Shown here one piece after another: positions 24,078-31,504 of a stretch of DNA of 32,131 nt. Below the pieces are notes generated by a model. That model ran no database searches, was not told the DNA's origin, and saw only the letters and a list, made by a program, of their open reading frames with translations. The DNA comes from an uncultured Luminiphilus sp. (GTDB taxonomy: Bacteria > Pseudomonadota > Gammaproteobacteria > Pseudomonadales > Halieaceae). Location of the stretch: positions 1 to 32,131 of the forward strand of contig CALKEI010000103.1 in NCBI GenBank assembly GCA_938085095.1, written 5' to 3'. Each line of letters opens with the position of its first letter. Positions within the stretch are counted from its first letter, which is position 1. The translations under genes were made by a program, and so were the position numbers.

Positions 24078-24961
24078 GCGTCCTGCAGGCGCTAGTTCTG
24101 GGGGCGGGTGGACAGCTTGGTCGCGCCTGCATGGACTCCGTGCCCTCGGAGGTACGCGCGCATGGTGTCACCCGAGCGGCTTGCGATATTACCGATGACA
24201 TGGCGCTCAGACGCTGTATTGACGAGGTCAATCCCCGCTTGATCATTAATGCAGCGGCTTATACCGCTGTGGATGCCGCCGAGGAACACCCCGATGCCGC
24301 AGAGGCGGCCAATGCCAGCGCACCGGCCCTGTTAAGTGCACTGTGTGTCCAGCGAGGTGCCCGGCTGGTGCATCTGTCCACTGATTTCGTGTTTGATGGC
24401 AGGGCACCCAAACCCTACTCCCCCGAGGCGGCTCCAGCGCCGCTCGGCGTATACGGCGCGAGTAAATGGCGGGGTGAACAGGCAGTAATGGCGAGCGGTG
24501 TCAGCCATGCCGTAGTGCGCACTAGCTGGGTTTATGCCCCAGGTGGCCGCAATTTTGTCACGACCATGCTGCGCCTGATGCGTGAGCAGGGTGCAGTGCG
24601 CGTCGTTAATGATCAAATTGGTTCGCCAACGTCGGCGCGGGGCCTTGCTGAGGTGTGTTGGAAGCTGGCGATAGACCATGAGGCGAGCGGGCTCTTCCAT
24701 TGGTCCGACGCGGGTTCGATCAGCTGGTATGACTTCGCTTGTGGCATCCGCGATGAGGCGCTGGCGCTCGGATTGCTTGCATCGCCGGTGGCGGTTGAGT
24801 CCATTGCGACCGACGCTTTTCCTACCAAAGCCCGGCGACCCGCCTACAGTGTGCTCGACGTGACGCACACCTGCGCGACGCTGGGTATTGTCCAGCGCCC
24901 GTGGCGTGAGGCGCTTGGCGACATGTTACGGTCGGTGCAGACGCAAGAGGAGAAGGGGTAA
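24074..24961 (+). CDS. rmlD: dTDP-4-dehydrorhamnose reductase
   Basis: RmlD makes dTDP-L-rhamnose by NAD(P)H reduction, the last step of the pathway. The 295-residue product is an extended short-chain dehydrogenase: GAGGQLG (10-16) for the dinucleotide, STDFVFDG (102-109), and the catalytic pair Y127 and K131 in YGASKWRGE. The start is GTG at 24074, overlapping the stop of the hydrolase by four bases; the next ATG would cut away the nucleotide-binding glycines. The stop overlaps the rmlB start (TAATG). The symbol rfbD is a synonym. Confidence 0.95.
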   Translation: MSVLQALVLGAGGQLGRACMDSVPSEVRAHGVTRAACDITDDMALRRCIDEVNPRLIINAAAYTAVDAAEEHPDAAEAANASAPALLSALCVQRGARLVHLSTDFVFDGRAPKPYSPEAAPAPLGVYGASKWRGEQAVMASGVSHAVVRTSWVYAPGGRNFVTTMLRLMREQGAVRVVNDQIGSPTSARGLAEVCWKLAIDHEASGLFHWSDAGSISWYDFACGIRDEALALGLLASPVAVESIATDAFPTKARRPAYSVLDVTHTCATLGIVQRPWREALGDMLRSVQTQEEKG

Positions 24962-26040
24962 TGGCGCAGTCGCTGATGGTGACCGGTGGGGCGGGCTTTA
25001 TCGGTGTGAACTTTGTTTACCACTGGGCCGACGCCCACCCGAATGATCAGCTGGTGGTGCTGGACGCGCTGACCTATGCGGGCAATCGCGACAGCCTTGC
25101 GCCACTGGAGCAGGCCGGGCGCATTCGCTTTGTCGAGGGTGATATCTGCGATGCCGATTTAGTGGCGAGTGTCATGCGCGAGCACAGCACGGATACCATC
25201 GTGCACTTCGCGGCGGAAAGCCATGTCGATCGTTCAATTACCGGTCCCGATGCTTTTATTCGCACCAATCTAGAGGGCACTCACACCTTGCTGGCGGCGG
25301 CGCGAGGAGCATGGCTCAATGGCTCGGGGTGTGATCACCGGTTTCATCATGTCTCCACTGACGAGGTCTACGGTTCGCTGTCCGCAGGCGACCCTGCGTT
25401 TACCGAGACCACCCGGTACGAACCCAACTCGCCTTATTCGGCGAGCAAAGCGGGAAGTGATCATTTAGTGCGTGCCTATCAGCACACCTTCGGGCTGCAG
25501 GTGACGACCAGCAATTGTTCCAACAATTATGGCCCGTACCACTTTCCCGAAAAGCTCATTCCGCTGTGCCTCACCCGCATTCTCGATGGCGGCCAGATCC
25601 CGGTCTATGGCGATGGCAGTAACATTCGCGACTGGCTTTATGTGGCTGACCATGCCCGGGGTATCGCTAGAATTTTAGAGTCCGGCGAGGCTGGCGAGAT
25701 CTACAATATTGGTGGCCACAACGAGTGGGCAAATCTGGATATTGTGAGATTGCTATGTCAGGTAATGGATGAGCGCTTTGCTGCCGATGAGAAACTGTCT
25801 GTGCGCTTCCCCAATGCGCCGCAGGGCCGCGGTGCGAAAGGTGAATCGTTAATTGAGTTCGTCACGGACCGAGCAGGGCACGATTGGCGTTACGCTATTG
25901 ATGCGTCAAAGATCGAGCGTGAGTTGGGCTTCGTTCCCGATGAAACCTTTGAAACTGGGCTCGCCAAGACCGTCGATTGGTATCTCAATAACGAAGCTTG
26001 GTGGCGCCCGTTGCTGCACCAGGCAGGCACCGCGCGCTGA
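24961..26040 (+). CDS. rmlB: dTDP-glucose 4,6-dehydratase
   Basis: RmlB converts dTDP-glucose to dTDP-4-keto-6-deoxyglucose, the second step of dTDP-L-rhamnose synthesis. The 359-residue enzyme has GGAGFIG (9-15) for NAD+, the catalytic triplet T133-D134-E135 in VSTDEVYG, and Y159/K163 in SPYSASKAGSD. SNNYGPYHFPEKLIPL and GDGSNIRDWLYV are typical substrate loops. The start ATG shares one base with the rmlD stop. The gene ends 99 bases before the convergent rmlC. Synonym rfbB. Confidence 0.98.
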   Translation: MAQSLMVTGGAGFIGVNFVYHWADAHPNDQLVVLDALTYAGNRDSLAPLEQAGRIRFVEGDICDADLVASVMREHSTDTIVHFAAESHVDRSITGPDAFIRTNLEGTHTLLAAARGAWLNGSGCDHRFHHVSTDEVYGSLSAGDPAFTETTRYEPNSPYSASKAGSDHLVRAYQHTFGLQVTTSNCSNNYGPYHFPEKLIPLCLTRILDGGQIPVYGDGSNIRDWLYVADHARGIARILESGEAGEIYNIGGHNEWANLDIVRLLCQVMDERFAADEKLSVRFPNAPQGRGAKGESLIEFVTDRAGHDWRYAIDASKIERELGFVPDETFETGLAKTVDWYLNNEAWWRPLLHQAGTAR

Positions 26041-26096
26041 AAAAAAGCTTTTCGGTACCAGGCACTGAGCGTCACTAATGCTGGATTAACGCGCGA

Positions 26097-26120
26097 TGCC
26101 GCTGTCGCAATGCAGTGGCA
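26097..26120. terminator. Candidate bidirectional hairpin between rmlB and rmlC
   Basis: TGCCGCTG (26097-26104) and CAGTGGCA (26113-26120) pair with one G-T wobble around an 8-base loop. It lies in the 99-base gap between the two convergent rhamnose pairs. Neither side has a T run, so it is only a weak terminator candidate. Confidence 0.3.
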
Positions 26121-26139
26121 GAGATCTTTGAGTCTGCAG

Positions 26140-26697
26140 TCAGATCAGCCCGCGATAGAGCGGCAGGTCCTGCCAGCGAGTGCCGACCCGATCCTTGCCG
26201 GAGAGTAGTGGCTCAGCTCCGTCAGCAATTGGCCATTTCACTCCGACGGTGGCGTCATCCCAGGCCAGCGAAAGCTCACTTTCTGGATGATAGTAGTTGG
26301 TGCACTTATAGAGAAAGTCTGCCGACTCACTGAGGACGTAGAAGCCATGGGCGCAGCCCGGCGGCACCCAAAGCTGCTCCTGACCTTCAGCCGTTAGTGT
26401 CACGCCGTACCACTGCCCGCAGCTTGGTGACTCGGCTCGGCAGTCCACCACCACGTCATACACGGCGCCCGATGTAACTCGAACCAGTTTTCCTTGGGGC
26501 ATCTCGGTTTGCAGATGCAGTCCGCGCAGAGCGCCCTGCGCCGACCGGCTGTGATTATCTTGAACAAAAGTGTGCGTGATCCCCGCTTGGGCGTAGCGTT
26601 CGGCGTGCCACGTTTCGAGAAAGAAACCTCGGGCATCACCGTGCACTGTTGGCGTGATGAGCATCACGCCCTCCAACGGTGTGGACTCAGTCTTCAT
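26140..26697 (-). CDS. rmlC: dTDP-4-dehydrorhamnose 3,5-epimerase
   Basis: RmlC epimerises C3 and C5 of dTDP-4-keto-6-deoxyglucose, the third step. The 185-residue cupin has [10 protein letters not shown] (21-30), the catalytic base H61 in LRGLHLQ, Y130 in [10 protein letters not shown], and [12 protein letters not shown] chose the ATG at 26697 because [16 protein letters not shown] matches family N-termini and GGCGGACC lies upstream; a GTG at 26718 would add seven residues. The start overlaps the 3' end of rmlA by 11 bases, so the two are coupled. Synonym rfbC. Confidence 0.96.
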   Translation of the reverse strand: MKTESTPLEGVMLITPTVHGDARGFFLETWHAERYAQAGITHTFVQDNHSRSAQGALRGLHLQTEMPQGKLVRVTSGAVYDVVVDCRAESPSCGQWYGVTLTAEGQEQLWVPPGCAHGFYVLSESADFLYKCTNYYHPESELSLAWDDATVGVKWPIADGAEPLLSGKDRVGTRWQDLPLYRGLI

Positions 26698-27595
26698 CGA
26701 ATACCGGTCCGCCGTCACTCAGCATGGTTTCCAGATAAGCGCCGTAGCCGCTTTTGATCAGCGGGGCGGCCAGCGCAAGCACCTGCTCGGCGTTGATATA
26801 ACCCAGACGGTAGGCGATTTCCTCGAGGCAGGCGACCTTTAGCCCCTGGCGGTCTTCGATCACGCGAATAAAGTTGCCCGCGTCGAGCAGCGACTGGTGC
26901 GTGCCGGTATCCAGCCATGCTGTGCCTTGACCCATTACCTCAACCCGCAGCGTGCCCTGCTCGAGGTAGTGGCGGTTTACATCTGTGATTTCCAGCTCAC
27001 CTCGTGGTGAGGGCTTGATGCCTTTGGCCACTGAGATGACGTCGTTATCGTAAAAATACAGGCCTGTCACCGCGTAATGGGATCGCGGTTCGGCGGGCTT
27101 TTCTTCAATGCCAATGGCCCGACCTGCCGCATCAAATTCGACCACGCCATAGCGCTCGGGATCGTGAACGTAGTAGGCAAAGACGGAAGCGCCATCAGCT
27201 CGTTGCGCTGCGCGACGCAGTTTCGCGGTAAAGCCAGCCCCGTGGAAAATATTGTCGCCCAGCACCAGGCAGACGGGATCTTGTCCAATAAAGTCCTCAC
27301 CCAAAAGAAAAGCCTGTGCAAGACCATCAGGACTTGCCTGTAAGGTGTACTGAATGCGGATACCCCACTGGCTTCCATCACCCAGCAAGTCTGCGTAGGC
27401 GATCTGGTCGCGGGGTGTGGTGATGATCAGAATATCTCGAATACCCGATTGCATGAGGGTAGCGAGTGGGTAATAGATCATGGGCTTGTCGTAGACCGGC
27501 ATCAGCTGCTTGCTGACGGTCGTTGTCAGCGGATGCAGCCGGGTACCCGACCCGCCGGCGAGAATAATACCCTTGTATGCGGTGTGCTCAGTCAT
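26687..27595 (-). CDS. rmlA: Glucose-1-phosphate thymidylyltransferase
   Basis: RmlA makes dTDP-glucose from glucose-1-phosphate and dTTP, the first and feedback-controlled step of the pathway. The 302-residue product shows [16 protein letters not shown] (9-24), K29 in [26 protein letters not shown] and the metal-site region, and ends with a full-length C-terminus. Start is ATG at 27595. It is divergent from the glycosyltransferase gene across 120 bases and leads the minus-strand pair rmlA-rmlC. Synonym rfbA. Confidence 0.98.
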   Translation of the reverse strand: MTEHTAYKGIILAGGSGTRLHPLTTTVSKQLMPVYDKPMIYYPLATLMQSGIRDILIITTPRDQIAYADLLGDGSQWGIRIQYTLQASPDGLAQAFLLGEDFIGQDPVCLVLGDNIFHGAGFTAKLRRAAQRADGASVFAYYVHDPERYGVVEFDAAGRAIGIEEKPAEPRSHYAVTGLYFYDNDVISVAKGIKPSPRGELEITDVNRHYLEQGTLRVEVMGQGTAWLDTGTHQSLLDAGNFIRVIEDRQGLKVACLEEIAYRLGYINAEQVLALAAPLIKSGYGAYLETMLSDGGPVFDED

Positions 27596-27703
27596 TCTGA
27601 CACGATCTACTCACGGGGCGACGGAGTGTACCGTTCGATGGCACACTTGGCGAGCCGCCGCTACACTGCGTCCTCCTTTACTGTGCAATCGCCTGCCCAC
27701 AAT

Positions 27704-27722
27704 ATGGCATAATAAGTGCCAT
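27704..27722. promoter_or_regulatory. Inverted repeat covering the glycosyltransferase start codon
   Basis: ATGGCA (27704-27709) and TGCCAT (27717-27722) are perfect arms around TAATAAG. The GTG start (27716-27718) lies at the arm-loop junction, directly after an in-frame TAA. No Shine-Dalgarno sequence precedes it. The structure could be an operator or an RNA hairpin limiting translation. Confidence 0.35.
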
Positions 27723-29035
27723 TAGTTGCCGCCGGCCCGGAGCCTCTTATCAACGCACCCCTTCACACGCCGCAAGCTGTCGAAGCTGATTGCCATGGCC
27801 CCAAAGGGGATCCGCTGCGCATCGCCTTGCTGGGTTACCGCTCGGCACCGTTTTCAGGTGGTCAGGGGGTGTACCTTCGCTACCTGAGTCAGGCGCTTGT
27901 GGCGCTGGGTCACGATGTGACGGTTATCTCGGGGCCGCCCTATCCGAATCTGGTGGACGGCGTCGCACTGGTAAAACTGCCGAGTCTCGATCTCTATGCG
28001 CGGGATCTCTGGAGTGTGGGTCGGGCTGAATTAAGCGATCCTCTCGGGCGTAAAGAATGGCTGAGTAAGTTGACGGGGGGCTTTGCAGAGCCCTGGACCT
28101 TTGGTGAGCGTGCCCGCGACTGGCTGCTGGCCCATGCCGATCAGTTTGACGTGGTGCACGATAATCAAACCCTTGCCGATGGCATTCTCGATCTTCAGCG
28201 GGCCGGCATCCCTGTCGTGACGACTATTCATCATCCAATTACGCGGGATCTCAGAGTCGCCCTCGCAGGTGAGCCGCGCTGGTGGTGGCGTCTGATGATT
28301 CGGCGCTGGTACGCCTTCCTCAAGATGCAAGTGAGGGTGGCCGGGCAACTCCGCCACATCGTGACGGTGTCGAAGTGCTCGGCCGCCGACATTGGGACTG
28401 ATTTTGGTGTGCTCCCGAATGCACTGCATGTCGTTCCTAATGGTGTGGATACCGATCTGTTCAAACCCCTCCCAGACGTCATTCGACACCCCAAAACAAT
28501 TATTGCGACTGCGTCCGCGGACGCGCCCTTAAAAGGCTTGCCAGTATTGTTGAAGGCCTTCAAGGTCCTGTGTGAAGCCGATCCCGCGCACCGGCTGGTG
28601 CTGATTGCCCGACCTAAGCCCGGCGGCGACACCGAGGCCCTGATTTCCCGGCTCGGTTTGGCCGAGCAGATTCGGTTTGTGGGTGACGCCAGTCACGAGG
28701 ACATCAACCGTCTTTATGCGGAGAGCGCTGTGGCCGTTGTGCCTTCGCTCTATGAAGGATTTGGTCTGCCGGCCGTCGAAGCGATGGCAGCGGGTGTCCC
28801 TCTGGTGTCGAGCGATGGAGGGGCCTTGGCTGAGGTCGTGGCGGATGGCGGGTTACTGGTGCCTGCGGGCGACAGCGAGGCGCTTGCCCAAGCGCTGGCG
28901 CGCGTGTTGTCCGATCCCATCCTTGCACAGGCCTTATCAGATCGCGGCAGACAGCGCGTGGCGAGTGAATTTTGCTGGTCCGTGTGTGCACAGCAGATGG
29001 TCCAACAATACCGGTCGTGCATCGACGCATGCTGA
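27716..29035 (+). CDS. Family 4 (GT-B) glycosyltransferase
   Basis: This is a retaining GT-B glycosyltransferase of the GT4 kind, probably using a nucleotide sugar (perhaps dTDP-rhamnose or another NDP/UDP sugar) on a lipid or glycan acceptor. The 439-residue product has LRIALLGYRSAPFSGGQGVYLRYLSQAL-type N-terminal domain (34-61), PNGVDTDLF (241-249), and the C-terminal EX7E motif E347-GFGLPAVE355. No membrane helix is evident, though a basic Trp-rich stretch at 188-200 could touch the membrane. GTG 27716 is the first in-frame start after a stop; no ATG lies before the conserved core. Its end overlaps the methyltransferase start by 7 bases. Confidence 0.9.
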   Translation: MPLVAAGPEPLINAPLHTPQAVEADCHGPKGDPLRIALLGYRSAPFSGGQGVYLRYLSQALVALGHDVTVISGPPYPNLVDGVALVKLPSLDLYARDLWSVGRAELSDPLGRKEWLSKLTGGFAEPWTFGERARDWLLAHADQFDVVHDNQTLADGILDLQRAGIPVVTTIHHPITRDLRVALAGEPRWWWRLMIRRWYAFLKMQVRVAGQLRHIVTVSKCSAADIGTDFGVLPNALHVVPNGVDTDLFKPLPDVIRHPKTIIATASADAPLKGLPVLLKAFKVLCEADPAHRLVLIARPKPGGDTEALISRLGLAEQIRFVGDASHEDINRLYAESAVAVVPSLYEGFGLPAVEAMAAGVPLVSSDGGALAEVVADGGLLVPAGDSEALAQALARVLSDPILAQALSDRGRQRVASEFCWSVCAQQMVQQYRSCIDAC

Positions 29036-29769
29036 CGGTCGATCTCGACAAGCTCGCACTGCAGCCTGGTCAACTGTGTGTCGACGTGGGTTGCGGAGAG
29101 GGACGTCACTCCCTCGCCACCTATTTACGCGAGGGTGTGCATGCACTCGGGATCGACTTGTCCGAGCAGGATGTCGGCACAGCGACACGGCGTATTGATG
29201 ATATGCAGTCCCATTTGCCCGCGGGCCACATTAGTTTTGCAGCGGCGGATGCGACGGCTTTGCCGCTGGGCGACAGTACGGTCGACGTGGTCATTGCCAG
29301 CGAGATTCTTGAGCACATTCCCAATTACTTGAGGGTATTGGAGGAGGCAAAGCGAGTACTGAAGCCTGGGGGTCGCCTGTGCATCAGTGTGCCCAGACAG
29401 TGGCCAGAATGGATCTGCTGGCAGCTGAGTGAGGGTTATCGGAGTACCCCAGGGGGGCACATCCGCATTTTTGACGCGACGCACCTGCGCAGAGAAGTGG
29501 CGCGCCAGGGTTTTGTCTTCGGCGGACGGGGGAGTGCGCATGCACTGCACGTGCCGTACTGGTGGCTAAAGTGCCTGTTCTGGCGTCGCGATCCCGAGCC
29601 TTGGCTGGTGCGCACTTACCACAAACTGCTGGTATGGGATCTGATGCGGCGCCCCTGGATTACCCGCGCGCTCGACGCGTTTCTCAACCCCATTATGGGA
29701 AAAAGCGTGGTGCTGTATTTCACCAAGCAGGACATCGACAAGGCTACGCCGTCAGAGATGAGCCCATGA
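29029..29769 (+). CDS. Class I SAM-dependent methyltransferase (Methyltransf_11-like)
   Basis: The 246-residue protein has the SAM motif I VDVGCGEGRHS (18-28), acidic GIDLSEQD (41-48), motif around DATALPLGDSTVDVVIASEILEHI (post-motif), and VLKPGGRLCISVP. The C-terminal 100 residues are rich in Trp/Arg/Tyr and have no assignable role. The acceptor may be a sugar or lipid made by the preceding glycosyltransferase (inference from coupling). I use the ATG at 29029; the frame is open further upstream but inside the glycosyltransferase. The start overlaps that gene by 7 bases and its stop overlaps the next gene in ATGA. Confidence 0.88.
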   Translation: MLTVDLDKLALQPGQLCVDVGCGEGRHSLATYLREGVHALGIDLSEQDVGTATRRIDDMQSHLPAGHISFAAADATALPLGDSTVDVVIASEILEHIPNYLRVLEEAKRVLKPGGRLCISVPRQWPEWICWQLSEGYRSTPGGHIRIFDATHLRREVARQGFVFGGRGSAHALHVPYWWLKCLFWRRDPEPWLVRTYHKLLVWDLMRRPWITRALDAFLNPIMGKSVVLYFTKQDIDKATPSEMSP

Positions 29770-30806
29770 ATGCCCCTTTCCTGAGCCCGGGCACATACCC
29801 CGCACAATGGCTTCAGCCCACGGTAGCGTTTCTTCTCGCGACTCAAAGGGCATCGGGGGAAATCCCTTGGTTTGAAGACGGGCATACTGATCCATGGGAT
29901 CACACTGAAGCTGCGATGGGCCTTAGTATTGCCGGCGAGCTCAAAGCCGCCGAGCGAGCTTATGCCTGGCTCGGCGGCACACAATTGCCCGATGGCAGTT
30001 GGTGGGCCTGTTATCGAGACGGGCAACCCGATCACACCGTCGAGCGACGCGAGACCAACTATGTTGCCTATGTCGCAACCGGTATCTGGCACCATTTTCT
30101 GATTACTGGAGAGACTGATTTTTTGCGCGGTGCGTTTCCGATGGTCCAGAAAGCCATTGATTTCGTGCTGCACTATCAGAGCGCCGAAGGCGAGATTGAC
30201 TGGGCGGTTGATCCCGACGGCAATCCCCTGGGCGATGCGCTGGTGACGGGTTGCTGTTCAATCTACAAGTCGCTTGAATGCGCCATTTTAATGGCAGAGC
30301 AACTTGATCAACCGACCGCGGCGTGGCGATCCGCGCGCAAGCAGCTTGGGCACGCGCTGGCGCATCGGCCCGAGCGCTTTGATCGAACATGGGAGAGCAA
30401 ATCCCGCTATGCCATGGACTGGTTTTATCCCATTTTGGCCGGACTCGTAGTGGGACAGTCAGCCAGAGACCGGCTGAATCAGCGTTGGATGGAGTTTGTC
30501 GAGCCGGGCATCGGGTGTCGCTGTGAGAACCACCAGCCCTGGGCCACCGTCGCGGAGTCCTGCGAGCTGACGCTGGCACTGCTTGCCGCGGGAGAGCGCG
30601 AGCAGGCAGCCGAACTCTTCAGCTGGCTGACGCAGTGGCGTGACGTGGATGGTGCATGGTGGACGGGCTACCAGTTTGCGGAGCAGGTGCTCTGGCCCTT
30701 GGAAAAGCCAACCTGGACCGCAGGTGCCGTGCTGCTCGCGGCGGATGCGCTCACTTCTTACAGTGGCGCCAGTGGCCTTTTTCTCTCGCCTTTTCTGGAG
30801 GATTAA
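29766..30806 (+). CDS. Alpha/alpha-toroid protein, prenyltransferase/cyclase-like, function unknown
   Basis: This 346-residue protein is nearly all helical, with repeats of about 45-60 residues that contain W, G and D clusters: GEIPWFEDGHTDPWDHTEAAMGL (31-53), LPDGSWWACY (74-83), GDALVTGCCSIYKSLECA (156-173), GIGCRCENHQPW (248-259) and KPTWTAGAVLLAADAL (314-329). The DGSW element resembles QW repeats of terpene cyclases and prenyltransferase beta subunits. (Alpha/alpha)6 glycosidase-like enzymes are an alternative. No DxDD cyclase motif is present. Cysteines 163, 164, 172, 251, 253 and 266 might bind metal. The function is not known to me. ATG 29766 overlaps the methyltransferase stop by four bases. 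Confidence 0.7.
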   Translation: MNAPFLSPGTYPAQWLQPTVAFLLATQRASGEIPWFEDGHTDPWDHTEAAMGLSIAGELKAAERAYAWLGGTQLPDGSWWACYRDGQPDHTVERRETNYVAYVATGIWHHFLITGETDFLRGAFPMVQKAIDFVLHYQSAEGEIDWAVDPDGNPLGDALVTGCCSIYKSLECAILMAEQLDQPTAAWRSARKQLGHALAHRPERFDRTWESKSRYAMDWFYPILAGLVVGQSARDRLNQRWMEFVEPGIGCRCENHQPWATVAESCELTLALLAAGEREQAAELFSWLTQWRDVDGAWWTGYQFAEQVLWPLEKPTWTAGAVLLAADALTSYSGASGLFLSPFLED

Positions 30807-30822
30807 GCAGTGCGCACCGGGG

Positions 30823-31458
30823 TTAGGGGACGAGTCGCCTGAGCCCCCGCAGGGTACCCGTGGTGCCCATTAGCTCAAACAGGCCCGATTGGTTTGCCAA
30901 TTGCCAGATTGTAAACGGCGCCTGCCCACCTTGGCTGGGGTCCGGAAATACGTCGTGAATGGCGAGTATGCCCCCGGGCGAGAGTCGGGGCGCCCAGGCG
31001 CGATAATCTGTGAGCGCCGCATCTAGGCTGTGCCCGCCGTCGATAAACACCATACCCAGACTGCCGCGCCAGTGCGGCGCTAAATCGGCGCTGGCGCTGA
31101 CAATTGGAATCACCGGGCTGTCCAGACCGGCGGCGGCAATATTGCGGCGAAATTCGGCGAAGCTATCGAACTGGCCTGACGTATCCATGAGGGCCTGATC
31201 GTGGTGGCTTTCCCCCGGCTGATGTTCCTCGGAGCCGCGGTGATGATCCACGGCGAAGACCACGGTGTCGTGAGCTTGTGCGGCTTGTGCAAGCCAAATG
31301 GTGGAGCGCCCGCAGTAGCTGCCGATCTCAAGAAGGGGACCGATTTGTGCGGCTTCAAGTGCCCAGTCATATAACTGCCCTCCCTCGTCGTCAGGGAGGA
31401 AGCCGCGCACGGAATCTCCTGGAGGTCGGGGTGGGGTCTGGGGCATGGACTGAGACAT
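30823..31458 (-). CDS. Class I SAM-dependent methyltransferase (Methyltransf_24-like)
   Basis: The 211-residue product has LLEIGSYCGRSTIWLA (42-57) as SAM motif I, FAVDHH (68-73), VFIDGGHSLDAALTDYRAW (137-155) and GGILAIHDVFPDP (162-174). The IDGGHS and HDVF blocks mark the Methyltransf_24/TylF-related group, many of which are metal-dependent sugar O-methyltransferases. It lies 16 bases from the stop of the toroid protein, on the opposite strand, and is divergent from waaA by 46 bases. A role with the neighbouring glycosyltransferase cassette is inferred. Start is ATG 31458. Confidence 0.88.
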   Translation of the reverse strand: MSQSMPQTPPRPPGDSVRGFLPDDEGGQLYDWALEAAQIGPLLEIGSYCGRSTIWLAQAAQAHDTVVFAVDHHRGSEEHQPGESHHDQALMDTSGQFDSFAEFRRNIAAAGLDSPVIPIVSASADLAPHWRGSLGMVFIDGGHSLDAALTDYRAWAPRLSPGGILAIHDVFPDPSQGGQAPFTIWQLANQSGLFELMGTTGTLRGLRRLVP

Positions 31459-31504
31459 GATACGCTCCGCGTGATCCGGCTATGAGTATACGATTGTCTT
31501 GAGC

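Noticed and set aside
26041-26056. A-rich run followed by AAGCTTTTC as a terminator of rmlB
   Set aside because: The possible stem is short and A/T-only, and the T run is too brief.
29616-30173. 185-codon minus-strand frame opposite the methyltransferase and toroid genes
   Set aside because: Antisense to two well-supported, overlapping genes; no domain seen.
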